DNA from: Jackrogersella multiformis
Lineage: Eukaryota; Ascomycota; Sordariomycetes; Xylariales; Hypoxylaceae
Direction of reading: 5' to 3'
NCBI GenBank assembly: GCA_902806575.1
Contig: CADCXD010000008.1
Coordinates: 2,604,001-2,668,000 of the forward strand
DNA length: 64,000 bases
The notes beneath the pieces were generated by a model. That model was not told the DNA's origin. It saw only the letters and a list, made by a program, of their open reading frames with translations, and made no database searches. Position 1 is the first letter of the stretch. Each line of letters starts with the position of its first letter. Below are positions 1-12,800 of the stretch, piece after piece. The position numbers and the translations under genes are program-made.

Positions 1-639
1 CCTTGGGAGGCAATTGGAACACTGACATATTCTAGTTACCTGGGTACATTAACTATATGTAGTATGGTAAAGTGACAAAAAGGGGGTGATCCTTTCGGTC
101 TTCACCTCCGAGAAATTATTAGGCGAGTTGCATGAATCCATAGGTCTAGCAAACTGGTTCTTAAGTGAAACTGAATCATGGTACACTTGCACTTGTTTAG
201 GGACTTCATGCTACTACCGAAATTTACTAGATTCTGGTAGTGATGAATAATATATCGTGCTATTTGCTCAACTAGGACGATATAGGTGAACTACCTATTC
301 CGAGCCCGAACCACTCAATAACTACCTAGGTAACTAGGTAAGTAGACAGTAAAGACTAGGTAGACATATACTATTGATCAGTTACATATCGCGTCCGTAG
401 ATGTGTATTGTAGAAACCTCTTCCATTGTAATTGTCTAGAAAAGCAATTTCACGAGAGGGAATCTTTGAGTTTGCGATCGACCAGAGGTAAACTCGGACT
501 GAAGTAATACGCCCGCTAGAAAGACTCAATATATATTGTAGTCAATGTTTATAGTATCCTAACCGTATCGACAATATGATCCAAGAGGGAGGCGGGGCGA
601 AAAATTCGTCAATCATCAATTCGGTCCAGCTGTACCTGA
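1..639. other. Intergenic, no gene seen
   Basis: AT-rich spacer with no convincing reading frame on either strand. It carries one cluster of the CCTAGGTA-type motif near 325-345 that recurs throughout the window. Confidence 0.6.
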
Positions 640-1637
640 TTATACAGGATTGTCCACATATGGTGGAGGAGGCTCGTCAGGGTTATACTCCTGTGAATCT
701 ATTGGAACAGCAGCAGAAGGGGCGGTAACAACGATAGGAGGTCTTCTCGCCTGTTCCTCGAGCTTGGCCGTCCAGAGCGCTGCGCCTGTCGTCGAAGTCA
801 ACAGAAAGAAGAAAGAGAGGATGGGTATGAGCCCGAGTATCATCGCTATGGTGCCGAACCACGTATACTCCCACATTCTATTTCTGATCTCAGTTTTGCG
901 CTCCTTCTTTGTTAAGCCCCTTAGCTCGAACCATCTATAGTGTGCAAACGTTCCTAATCGTGCGCCGGTGATTATGATGAAAGCCGGGGTTCCAACGTAA
1001 GGGATGAGGTTGAGAGGTAAGAATATAATCAGCTCGACGATCTGTATTAAGCTCCATGGCTGGTAGACGGCGGAGCTTGTCGGTTTTCCGAGCTTCTTGA
1101 CGGAACTGGCTGCATCAAGGAAGAGGAGTCGGTGCGGCGCAACAAGGCTGTCGAGGCCTTTGTCGAGGAGGGTTGCCTAGTCACTGTCAGTCAGTATATA
1201 ATTCTGCGACCAAGTCATTTCCAAGAAGTTCCAAGATTCAAGATCTATGGCTATCTTCGTAGAGAAGAGAGACCTACATCAAAAACATCCACGCGACATT
1301 CATCGACAAAAAAGCCCTCGAATAAGCCTTGAATGATGACTAAGCCTTCGCCTAAGACCAGCACCACCGCGTTGATCCACGCGCCCCAACCGTGAAATAT
1401 GGCCAAGAAGGCATACTGAGGCAAAAATGCGAACGTAAAAAGGATCGCGTACACTAGGAACGAGATGAGGGAGAGCGGAAGTAGTCGACTGACGAACAGA
1501 GGGTAATATGCTGGATGACGTAAGAAGTAATAGATGCCTCGAAGAGGGTACGAGGCTGCACGCAACGCTCGTGAGATATAGGAGACGGGCCGTTCTAGCG
1601 GCCGCGTAGGTCGAGGGAGGTTGGTTTGGGAGTCCAT
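640..1637 (-). CDS. EI24/RRT8-like multi-pass membrane protein
   Basis: Two exons, 1637-1278 and 1176-640, joined across a 101-nt intron (donor GTAGGT, acceptor CTAG), give 298 residues. The N-terminus is cytosolic and Pro/Arg-rich. About four to five hydrophobic segments follow: two in exon 1 (roughly residues 45-105), one or two around the LNLIPYVGTPAF stretch, and one in the block beginning MWEYTWFG. The tail is Pro-rich and ends PPPPYVDNPV. The pattern (paired helices, a short conserved loop with NLIPYVG, then a basic segment before the last helix) fits the fungal EI24 / outer spore wall RRT8-LDS2 family of lipid-droplet and sporulation membrane proteins. The family call is from recognition only. 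Substrate and role are unknown. The next gene lies about 0.7 kb away on the same strand with no shared signal visible. Confidence 0.6.
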
Positions 1638-2361
1638 AGCATGATTGATCGAGATACTAAAGGATAAGCACAGTGATTACCGAGAGTTCTAAGGTTGTCA
1701 GCCTGTTCTTGAGAAGTGTTGTAACAGGTAGGGTTAGAGATTTGGCCGAATGCAGTAAGACGATAACGGCAGCCTTAATCGATAAGGAGTCCCGGTAAAA
1801 GCTTTATGCAGGTACGAAGTACACGGGTACATTACTCCGCACCCATCAGCCAGCCCATGTGGGGATGATAAGATAAGATTAGATAAGATTTACGGAATGG
1901 AAAAGAAACAACATCATCTGCCAACTCTATGAGTCGATGTGTGATGAAGTATCAACAATAGACTTCTGTAAGAATATCACTTATTTGATGTATCAAATCA
2001 CTCAAGAAAAGTCCAATCATTTATGTCAAAGTCATCAATTCCTAATGTACAGCAATGCCTATACCTATCAGAAGATATGCGGCTTCATACCCTTGACCAA
2101 CAGCACAAACAGCACAAATAGCACATAAAGAACTATCCTCAGTTGAAGTAAAGTCTGAAAAGGTGTATGAAAAGGTGTATCTCAAGCAAAACCTCCTTCC
2201 GAAACTCCCTGTCCACCTGCCTCGTGTGATTCGTTGTCATTCCATCAATACCATAAACACCGTTCTTGGAATAGAATCGTAAATCGGAACCCTAGAGACT
2301 TAAAAGGGGGCGAAAGAAGGGGATGCGCAACCTAGACTATCTCATCTCCCGTTCAAACCCA
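1638..2361. other. Intergenic
   Basis: Shared spacer upstream of the membrane protein gene and downstream of the flavin oxidase gene. A short direct repeat of GATAAGATTAGATAAGATT type lies near 1868-1888. No supported gene. Confidence 0.55.
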
Positions 2362-3888
2362 TCACGGTGAGATAGACTGGGGATTCGAAAAGATGTTCTC
2401 TGGATCCCACTTCTGCTTCAGCTTCCACAGGATTCTCGATATCGCCTCCCCGTGGTACTGCTTATGAGCCTCTTTTCTTGACAGGCTCGGATCGGAATAG
2501 TTCGAATACGCGCCAAACTTCGGGATGTGAGCCGTCATAGATTCGGCCAGGTCGTTGATGAATTTTAGGCCCTCAGGTGGGAACAACTCATCGTTGTTCA
2601 CGAAGCCGTAAATCTGAACAACCCATAGCGCGTTGCGATGCGTAAACGCAGAGAAATCCTGACCCTTGTTGTTGATCTGGCTGTCGGCGCCACCGTACAG
2701 GTCGACTAGAATGAAGTAAGACACTACAGGTCGTGCTCCTTCGTTCAAGAGGTACGTGAAAAAGCTCGTCAGTGCCTTGGCACTTAATCCTGGCTCGGGC
2801 ACAACGATGCTCTTTGCATAGAAATTGGATTGCGCTAACGGCTTCGATTGATCGGTTGCAATATCCTGGTTCTGGTTCAGCATCTTGAGTGAGGTTGGCC
2901 AGTCGACCACTTCTATCTTAATCTCCGGCTTCTCCCGAATTCCCCTCAGCATTGCTGGAACTACTGCGTTCTCGAAGTTGCCGCGAGGTCCCAGGTAGGT
3001 ACCTCCGATAGAGAAGTAGTTCGGAGCGAGACCCACAGCGAGTCCTAGCTCTCGATCGACGACAGATTCGTCGTGGAGGAAGTTTTGAAGGTGCTGAAAC
3101 GCGCGGACGGCGCTCTTGACATTGCCTGCCGCGTCGTTGATCTTGACATCGAAGTGTATGACGGTCTGGGGTGGTGTGACTGTGTCAAAGGAGAATGAGG
3201 TTACAATCCCGAATGATTCAGCTGCGCCTCGCATTGCCTTTTTCCAAGTTCCAGTGTTAGTAAGGTTACTTTCCCACCTCCAGATGCGGGCTGAACAAGA
3301 CTAGAAACTTACGTAAAATAGGTCTCCATTATGATCTTTGTCGATGGAAATACTGTCCCCAGCTGCTGTAATGACATCCATTCCTGTGATGCGGTCCATA
3401 GAGAGACCCCAGGCGCGAGAGAAAAAGCCAAATCCACCGTGCGTGAAATGGCCACCCGCCCCGACTCCTGCGCATGTACCATGGGGAAGGGCAAGCATCC
3501 CACCTGGAGCCTTGTAAAGAGCTTGAGCCAAATCACCTAGACGAACGCCGCTGTCGACTAAGACTTTGTGAAGGTTGCAGTCACAGTGAACGGTTGCGAA
3601 TCGTCTCATATCTATGACCATTGCTCCGTCCACTCCTCCGTAGCCGTGAGCGGCATACGAGTGGCCACCGGATCGAGCTTGGACTTTAAGTCCATTGCGG
3701 CGTGCACAAGCAATCGCGTTGGCGATTTGCCAATCAACTTTGGGGAAAACAATGACGAAAGGTGTGAATGGGAGACGAATATTGTAAGGTTTTGTCACTA
3801 AAGCCCACTCAGGGTCTGAAGAGCATTTAAATGGTACGCCTGATTCGACGAGTTGTCGACTGATGATGTTGATGTCGGTTGACGCCAT
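2362..3888 (-). CDS. BBE-like FAD-dependent oxidoreductase (glucooligosaccharide oxidase type)
   Basis: Two exons, 3888-3313 and 3237-2362, flank a 75-nt intron with donor GTAAGT and a textbook branch site TTACTAAC; 483 residues. The FAD_binding_4 domain holds RSGGHSY, so His76 is the likely 8-alpha-histidyl FAD attachment. It is followed by HGTCAGVGAGGHFTHGGFG, where Cys139 is the likely 6-S-cysteinyl link. The exon junction restores DLFYAMRGAAESFGIV, a family signature. The C-terminus holds the BBE motif, ending WDPENIFSNPQSI. Enzymes of this vanillyl-alcohol-oxidase superfamily branch oxidise sugars or secondary-metabolite alcohols and produce hydrogen peroxide. No signal peptide is evident, so it may be intracellular, unlike secreted sugar oxidases. 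The substrate cannot be told from sequence, and no biosynthetic backbone gene adjoins it. Confidence 0.9.
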
Positions 3889-5593
3889 TTTGGTTATTAG
3901 TGACGAACAAAGCTGGTTGACGAAGGAAGGTAAAAAAAGAAAAAGAGGGTGTGTGGAATGAAATGTAAAGTTGTTTATTTGTGTGCGAATAAATGTTGGT
4001 CAGGGTCGTCACCCTCCCCTTTGATCGAAGACGCGTTAGTTGGTCGAGCCACGGGCAGTTCGACACCAGACGCGGCAAGAACTTTGTATTAACGCTGTCA
4101 ATAACATCGATCGTCTCACCAATAGCTAGAATAATATTTCCAGGCAGTTCTACCGCAATCTGTTTGGGCAGGTGCCAAACAGAACAGATATTTCTGTTTA
4201 TTGTAGCCAGCTACTCGACGCCGACCACCCTGGGTAGGCACACTCCACCTATATTATAGGCACCTTGTGATCCTTTATAATCTCATTTAAGGAGATGAGT
4301 GTACTGACAAAAATACCTAGGTAGCCGAGAGATCATGTTATTTGGAAGAAAATTAGTGAACATACATGAGTGTGGATACCGAGGCAGCTATGATAGCAAC
4401 CTTTGAGGCACCATTACAGTCTCCTTAGGAAGCCATATTTACCTACATAAATACCTATGTACCCATATAATGCACACAGATAGACTGGATAATAACCAAG
4501 CAATATAGACCATATCTAGGAATCACATTAGCAAGTATATCTATGGGTATCTACTGTCTGCATGGGATGAAAGAAGTGACATGATAGGAAGCATTCCTTC
4601 TCGTAAAACCTAACATCTTATAAAGGTGATGGTCTAAAACAACACAAGTAGGTTAAATCGGTCAACAACTTGAAGTTGGCATGTTTAGATTAAATTGCCA
4701 CATCCCAACATTTCACTGCTTTCCACCTCTTTAATCCCATGATATCTTGATCACCTTTTTCATGTCTCGAGTGCTTGATCTAATCATTTTTCAATAATGG
4801 TCGCCTCATTAAACCAGAATTTTCTAGATTGCCGTATCTATTGTTAATAACTAAAATGGTACTTAGGTAAATATCACACGATGACTTACCTTTCGAGCTT
4901 TTATGCTAATTGATCCCATGATACTTAGGACATATAACACCTTTCATGTCTTAATCATATACCTAATATTTCAAGGACCATCAGCCCTCGCTGGTAACTC
5001 GCCCCCCCTTTAACAACTACCCGCGTCTGAACCTATTCAGTATTATTGTACCTTGTACAAACCCCCATATCAGGACCATGGCCCATCTTTTTCGCACTAT
5101 ATCGCTTAATTATCCAGTATAAAAGACCACCTCCACGGACTATGCCGGTCAAATCCAAGGTGATGACTAGGAGGATCCACCAATTATTCCAGACCTTAAC
5201 ACCATTCCCAGTGTTGTAGTTTTCGACACTAAACGCGTTGCTATTCCGATAATACTAAAGCCTCCTTTAGTTTCACTTTGGTTTCTCTCACCCTCTTGGT
5301 TTGGGTGACATGATCAGCGGCCTCCGAGGGGTAGCATATGCAGATATTAGCTATATAATACCAGAAATTGTATCAAAATCTGTGCCATTGGTATAATGCT
5401 ATAATGGAGTAAAGACTTGCCACCTTGAAATGACTGCAGTAAGTAGTACACGCAAACTAGGTTATTCCAAGGGGATGACCGAAATGACCCCCCTTTAGTG
5501 ACCTCAAATTAACTAAGGGTTACAACCTGTCAAGTAGGTCTTGTGCAGTATCGTCGATATTGGTCCCCCAAGTTTTGCTCATACACTAGGTAT
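3889..5593. other. Intergenic, AT-rich
   Basis: About 1.7 kb with no convincing coding frame. Another CCTAGGTA-type motif lies near 4315. The left end is presumably the promoter of the flavin oxidase gene. Confidence 0.55.
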
Positions 5594-6597
5594 TTATATG
5601 TCAGTCTCTAGTTTTATATAATACCATACACAGGCAGTGACCAGCGAATTCAAGAAAGGAAAGGACGAATATACCTGTAAATATAATACTCCATCTTCGA
5701 TCTCGCACTCGCAATAAGAACTATACTTGAGCTTTTCCACGATCCGGAATGCGATCTCCCCCTTTTCAACTCCTTCATGGAAGCCCTCGCGCAGCATATC
5801 ATCTTGGTCGAACTTCTGATATTTTAGCTGGTTGATGAACCCCTCCCAATACAGTCGCGTGAAATAGCCTAGCACGCCTTCCCAATCGGATCGAAACCCG
5901 GTATTCGCCTTGCTTTCCTCCTGTAGCTTCGCGAAGGTGTCTTCGAAGTTAGCCGTTAACTTGATATCAGGCTTCTCTAGGATCTCTCCGATCCGAACAC
6001 GAATCTCCTCTACCCTAGGTTCGTACTCTTTATGGATATCCGACCGCGCCGCAAAGCTCAACGTCGTCGCACTTTCTGATGCAGGCGCAGGGGCCTCGTT
6101 AAGAGCCTTGAGAAGAATCTCGTGGTCGAGTGCGTAGTCAATGTTGGTCCCTAAGTGACCTGGGGCGAACAAAATGCGCAGTTTCCCCTCATAAATATCC
6201 GCGCCGCAGTATGAGAAACGCTTCGCGTCATCTAGGTCAATGGTGATGGTGTGGGCGTAACAGATGGTATTGAGTTCCTTCAAGCCTTCTTCACCGGCAT
6301 TGCCTTCGAAATCCTCGAGTCTGTATACTGCGCCGTTGATATAGCCAGCGATGCAGCTTCCAAGAGACTCCTTCGCGTAACCGTCAATGGCATAGGCGTA
6401 TAATTGATTGGGATTTACCTCTACAGTCCAAGGGATAGTAAGAACGTCTGAGAGCTGTTTCTCGATGCTGGTCTTCTTATTATCCCATTCATCACGGACT
6501 GTTACGGTCAGCCTTATCTTATGGATTTTAGCATGTTTGACTCACTATTCTTGCGTAAAGCAAGTGGAAGCTTCTCGACAGGTGGCAGTCTGGACAT
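5594..6597 (-). CDS. Hypothetical protein, 318 residues
   Basis: I do not recognise this protein. Start ATG at 6597. A 52-nt first exon (6597-6546) joins 6498-5594 across a 47-nt intron with GTGAGT donor and ACAG acceptor, restoring a continuous frame that begins MSRLPPVEKLPLALRKN. It is acidic and apparently soluble, with no signal peptide or membrane segment. A helical charged stretch (about residues 150-260) follows an N-terminal beta-rich part with aromatic and glycine residues. The last 30 codons, after a TTACAG/GTATAT boundary, are hydrophobic and unlike the rest, so a further intron near the 3' end would give a different C-terminus. The joined first exon and even codon use argue for a real gene. 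Confidence 0.6.
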
Positions 6598-7841
6598 TCT
6601 GAATTATCGATATAACTCAGAGGTCTATGCGACGATTTATGAAAACGAAACCTAAGATTTGTGTGAGTGATCAGATCTAAGGTGAAAACAACTTCAGCTA
6701 GAAGCTGGGCTCTCTTTAAGTATAGAACGAACACTTAATCCTTGTTTGTCTAGCCCCATCGTGGTAGCCCACCACTAGGTAGTCGGTATTATTCGAATAG
6801 GCTATCCGTTTATTCGAAGAGAGTGCCTTGAGCTAACGCATGCTATCGTTAATAGTATCGAGCTTTCACTATCACATATTAGCCCATTCCCGAATACCTC
6901 ATACTTGACATGTCAACTAGAGGTGGACCAAGTGCACACAGTCATAACGATACTGTACTAAACTGTGCTGCTACCCTATCCCTTGCTTACTTAATCAGCA
7001 CTTGCTGCCAGCCATAGCGCGTACAAGTTACCTAAATAAGTGTTCTAAGGGATATGAGTGAGCAGTGTAAATGGTAAGTATTAATGCTACTGTTTACACA
7101 CTGTTTGCATTTAGTCCGACGCTATTTGATTCTGCCTGCTACCCTTTAGGCACCTGAGCAATAAGCAAAACCACCTTGGGTACCTAGGTACTCAGCCGCA
7201 GCCTTAACGTGCCAAACTACAGTGGATTTTGAAGTTAGTTGGAGCCCGAGTCCGCCCTATGACCCCTCTAAACTTTCAGCTTAGCTTGGCAACATCCATT
7301 GGATGATAAACAGAACGTGAAATAAGTGGAACCAAGCGTAAACATACCGTATTGGGCGAACGCCACACATTTGATTGGTTGATACTGGCATGTAGTCTCC
7401 AATCAAGGGGTAAAAAAGCAACCAGTTAGAGGTTGGAATGACTTTACTGCGTAGAATTCAGGGGCTTAGAAATAAGTTCTCTTGTCAGGCCTTCCAAGGG
7501 TTATGAGCTTGAGAAATATGGTATGTCTTGTGCTAAGCCTGAGCTGCAAAGCAAGTGTTATGGTAAATAATAAGCAACATAGAAAACAATTCTGTTTTCT
7601 CATTGTTAATTATTCGTGGTAAAATGGAAACGAGGGTTTACCTCTAAAATAGAGATTTCCATCCCCCTTTTCTACTGATGAATAAAGTTGATGGCACATT
7701 CTTTATATGTTTATTTACTTATAAGCTGTTCATAAGTTTCAGGAGTTAATTAACACCATAATAAAATATTTATCAATTTATTAACCGTTGTTTATACTAA
7801 AAAAAAAACCCCAGATGTACATTGAATATTGTGCAATTTCG
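6598..7841. other. Intergenic
   Basis: About 1.2 kb without a gene. It contains CCTAGGTA near 7182 and a strongly AT-rich segment (7,540-7,840) just downstream of the antiporter stop, plausibly its 3' UTR and terminator region. Confidence 0.5.
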
Positions 7842-9805
7842 TTAAATGTTATCTACCCGTTTTATATTAACCAATTCGTGGTTTTCAATAGGTGGCTTCT
7901 TTTCTTCAGCTTCAGTCGAAAGGCTGTTGTTGTCGCTACGATTGCGATGTCTTGACATTGGAAGTGTCGTCATGTTCACGAGTGGGCGGAAAAACCGGTT
8001 GTACACAATGAATGTGTCTTGATCCCCTTGGAAAGCATTGGGCGGAGTTGCCATGTAAATACTTCTTCGTCTGATCTCGACAGCGTCTTCTGTAACTGTT
8101 CGGACGTTACAGAACCTGTAAATCCCGCTTAGGACAGGAATAGATAACCCGTGAACCACGATCGAGAATAGCACAAGGAAATACACCACTAATAGGGGGA
8201 ATAGTCAGTGAAGAGATCAGAAGAGTGTCTGAGACGGATCTTACGGACCTGGGGATATAGCATCAAGTAATTCGCGTTCTCTTGCACTAGCTGCCGATTC
8301 CTTAGGAAACAGGAGTCTTGTGTGTTGGAGATAATACACCGCTCCAACGCCAATGGGGCCAAAATATCCCATAAATACCGCTTCTTTCCAATTCTTGACC
8401 ACGCCTGGCATCATTTTATAAGTTAGAAGCAAAGCTGGTACCCGACGGAAGAGTAGGACCAGAAGACCGAGGCCTAATAAACGAGGGTAGGTTATTCCGG
8501 TCGTGTCAGGCTGATGGAAGTCCTGCCAAGGCATGGAAATGCCGAGATATATGAAGCCTCCAAAATTAAGGATCACGTCGATACAAGAATTTACTTCGTC
8601 GTGGCGACGTTCTGTTTCCGCGAGGAACTGCCCGTCCCAGTTCAATGCGCAACCTGCAATAAAACAAGCAAGCAGATCACTTGTGCCTATAGCTCCACAA
8701 GTTCCAACAATAAACAGCTTTGAGGGTTATTAGTAGTTTATTTGAATAAGATGTAGGGCTAGAAGAGAACTTACAGCCAATGCTGTTGGGAATAGTAGAT
8801 AACTTTCCGAGTCGATCCATCTCCGGGAGAGAGAGAATCTGACCCCGATTCTAGCACAAAACCCCACTACAGCACCATATGCGATGGCTAGTAAAACAAT
8901 ATAAATGAGGGTTTCTATGGCCCAGTTCCCTAGGGCAATACCGACGTCTCTCGTATCGTCACCGACACCTCGTCCCCGTGCTACTAGAGTCTCTTCGAGA
9001 GGCTGCTGGCGGTTCTCTGTAAGGCGTAGGAGGTTTACAGCAAGCATGAGGAAGGGCGAAGCGAAACCATCATTAGCACCGGCCTCAGCCGAGATGATCT
9101 CTCGGAGAGGTCGAGTCACATATTTGTCAGCGAAAGGTCCTTTAGCCACAGCCTGCGAGAGTATCGGGTCCGTGGATGTGACACAAGCCCCAATAACAAG
9201 AGTCGCAAGTAGTGAAACCTTTGGTATTGTTGCAAGCACACACACCGACGTTGCTAACCACATCATCGCCATGATGGGAATGAGGCAGACTATTAACTCC
9301 TTATAACGCAAGTGAATATACCTAGCAGGCAGTTGGTATCCAGCGATAACCCTGCGAGAAGCCAAGTCAGTTACTTGGGTTCGTTCGACTGTTCGAAGCT
9401 CATCTCATGCTTTAGCCACTGATAAACTGACAGTTGAATACCAATCATCACTCGCATCACGCCAAGAGTTATGGCATCTTGCTGGTCTGGAGTGGCTGAA
9501 CCCCATCGCTTGGCGTCCAAGAACTTTGCCGCTATGGGCCCCAATATCGTACCAGTAAGCACTGCCGGCACTAAGAGACAGGACTCGGTAAGTAGGCAAG
9601 CAGATAGAAAGGGCTGGTTAAGGAATAATACTAACATGCTTCCCCGAGATACCAGACACCTTTTATCTTGACGGCTATTAGGCCATATAGTACTATGAAA
9701 GCGCCTAGAATAATTAACACTATTGTCTCCAAGGGATCCTTGTTTTGCAGGCTTACCCAGAACAGAAACAACAATATTCAACTCACTAACATCTAGAGTC
9801 GGCAT
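7842..9805 (-). CDS. Na+/H+ antiporter, fungal CPA1 (Nha1/SOD2) type
   Basis: Six exons (9805-9757, 9704-9636, 9570-9432, 9351-8775, 8717-8249, 8188-7842) join to 549 residues. Reading across junctions restores family blocks: VKIKGVWYLGEALPAV, MIGIQLVIAGYQLPARY and GTCGAIGTSDLLACF. Core ion-site motifs are TDP (about 146-148) and ND within AEAGANDG (about 179-180); the ND pair is typical of electrogenic fungal plasma-membrane exchangers that expel Na+, K+ or Li+. About a dozen membrane helices are expected. The C-terminal tail is short (about 100 residues), closer to fission yeast SOD2 than to the very long budding yeast Nha1. Relative to the usual ESGCNDG, this protein reads EAGANDG. The exon 5/6 junction needs the unusual donor GTCCGT at 8248 to keep frame; GTAAGA four bases on would break it. 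Confidence 0.88.
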
Positions 9806-12800
9806 CGTGGGAGATGTGCCAAGTGAAAGAATGATTTGAAAGGTAGGAAAGAGCTAGGGACATTATCCCAAACTCGAACGTTTAATCTAACATCTTGAGG
9901 AAGAGCAACGGGGACTCGCCAAGGAAATACAGTCAAATAGGGACTCGGGAGCTAGAATGAGATGACGATTAACATGTAGATCTACGTGTACCGACAGGGA
10001 TAACGTATGGTGGAAGTCAGTGAAATCTCCGGCTTGGCAATGGTACTACGATCCATTCCAAATCTAGGAATGCGTGTTCCCCTAATGGCCTTTTTTTAGC
10101 CACAATGTCTCGCTACGAAGCATCTAATCTTCGGCGCAAAGACCCGATGAGCACATACCCGTGCAATATTTCCTTCATGTCTCAGACATTTGTCTAAGCC
10201 GCCCTTAAACATAACGGCCAACAAATCTAACCTGATCAGGTCGGGTTGCCACACGACAGGAAAAATTACATCACAAGCTTGTATTGATGAATATGGTGGC
10301 TTTTGAGCTACGGTCATATGTGAATAAAGTAAGTGCACCACAGGCAACGGATGGGTAGCTGACGAGGCAAATGTAACAGGGAACGTGGAGTGGATCGACA
10401 ACTCATCCATGGTTGCACTTAAATTATGGTATTTTCGAAGAAAGTTCTGCGATAGTTGGAAGTTTGATATCCGTGAAGATCGATGTAAGACAAAATGCCG
10501 AAAGTGCCACAGAGCGTGTACAACAATGAACAAAGGGAATACCTACCTCTGGATGATTGTACACGTTTCAGTCTTTAGAACTACACGAGGATGTTATTTA
10601 TGACATATCGCATAGTTAGAGGTTAACGCGAGTACCATCGTGGAGTCAAGATGAATATTAACTCGCCAGTTCGCCAAAAGATAAAATATGATTTGTGGAG
10701 ATAATTATCCCAAAGATCTAGAATAGTAACAGTCTCATAATCTTGTAATACCCTATGCTGCATGCTGCCTTGCAGAGAATAACAAGTTTATAATAAATGA
10801 TCTCACAAATGACATGGCTTTAAAAACTTGATCGGCTATGCCGTTTAAGATCATATACCCCCCTTAAGCAGCCACGAAGTCAATCAATTTTTCCCTTCAA
10901 AAAGTCTCGGCCACATCCCGGTGATATGGAGCCTTTCTCTCCTTTAGCAGCCAATAAATTGACCACTCAGCAACATTTTTTCTTCGGTGTGAAGCTGCGT
11001 AAACGTTATTATAAAAGGCATGCCACACGTTAGGCCGCACAGAATACCTAAGTAGGTAGGTAGGTCATACCTCCGTTGTGGTGTTCCGTGATACCAGCTA
11101 TACTCGTTGTCATGGTTCTCTAACTCTCCACCTCTTTGTTATCAAAATCCCAAGTTCCTAACGTCTTCTGCAGCAATTTAGATATTATCTTATCGATGAC
11201 GTACTTGAGGACCTTCCTACACCATACCATCCCTTTTCTCCACTTTAGAGAATGTTGTTCGTTTTCAACAATAAAACCCTTAGAGTGGCTTCTTGAACTT
11301 TCAATGGTATTGTACTTATTATCATGGGAAACATAAGTTGTAATACGCCTATTGTGGTCCCACCCGCAGCTGTAAGAGGACAGTTCGTCATTATAAATAC
11401 GTCTCCGCGCGGTAAACCGGCACTGGTATCGCTGGTTGCTCCTATTTCGTAGTGATAGTTTGACCGCGTTAACCTTTATCTGCAAGGCCAGCGCGGTTGC
11501 ACGGGTGTTATGTTCGAGGTGTACTATGCAAATTGCCCCATGCCTGGGGCCTGAAGGGGTAAGGTGGAGATACCCACTTCCATACCCATATCACTTCTAA
11601 ACTTGGTAAATTAAGTTCTTAAGGGTCTTTAATACGAGTTAGCAGAGCCTCATTAAGACCCGTACAGCCGGATACCCCTAGCAATCGATGTTAATACACA
11701 AGGTCTCTGCTTACTAGTCCCAAATATAGCAAAGTTAGGAAATTTGCTCTTGGCGATAATCTGCTGGCAACCGTTCTTAAGTTACCTACCTCTTACTACG
11801 TACTACGTAGGTACCCAAGTAGCTACTTTACCACTTTAACTGTCGGATCGTTTAACTCGTTTTTAATTTTCTACCTAATGTAATGCCTTTCTCTTTTCGT
11901 ATTGCCATTTTCACTTAAAATATAAGTATTAAATACCATTATTTCTTAATAATAATAACGGCGGTAAGTAATATATTTATATGTTTTATAACTTAAAATT
12001 TCCCGAGGAAATGTAAATAATAATACCGTGTAACCTTAAAAATAGAAAATTAATACTTATCTTTACTATTTTTATTTAATGTTAATTTTATTTTATAAAT
12101 ATATACTCGTCGTTAATATCGTCGGCTTAATAAGGATATTTCGAGTTAAATAAATTAAATTAAATTAAAAGTAATTAAACGTACTTACTTTTTCAAAATT
12201 AATGCTTAATATAAATAATTAAAACATAAATAAATTAAAACCGAAAAGTTAACTCGGACAGGAAAAACAGTTATGTCACCCGAAGGAGGTATTAAAAGAC
12301 CCACTTACGGTGACCGGACACGGAGCCAGTGTACCTATTGGTTCCACAAATACCGATATCCACCGGGGCTACCTCCGATAGCTTATTTAATTCAGTTTTA
12401 TAAGCTACCTACTTAAATACTGTCGCAGGCTGGAGCCTCCGTATCGGAGCGGAGCTCTTACTGTAGACCCGCTCTTTACTCCTATAAAACAACCTCTTGC
12501 CGGAGCCCTTTTCTGGCTCGGTAAGAGTGTCTCAAACTTCATCCTTTTCTCCTGTTTTGGCCCGTGACAAATACCTAATAAGTAATTAACTAAGCCCATT
12601 ACTACGGACGATATAATTTTAGCAAAGCGTTTTATTTATATTAATAACCACATTAAAACTTTCTGTATATTCAAATGATTTCTAATTTTATTATACATTA
12701 AAGTCTTTCGGAGATGCTCCGTGAACCAGCCTGAGATCATGGTTATGTAACGGTGATGATAGTTCTTACGAAGATATTTAACGCCCTTAATAGTATGATC

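Noticed and set aside
10096..10533. Minus-strand frame of 145 residues
   Set aside because: No recognisable domain, odd composition rich in His, Cys and Phe, no intron pattern or conserved motif; probably chance.
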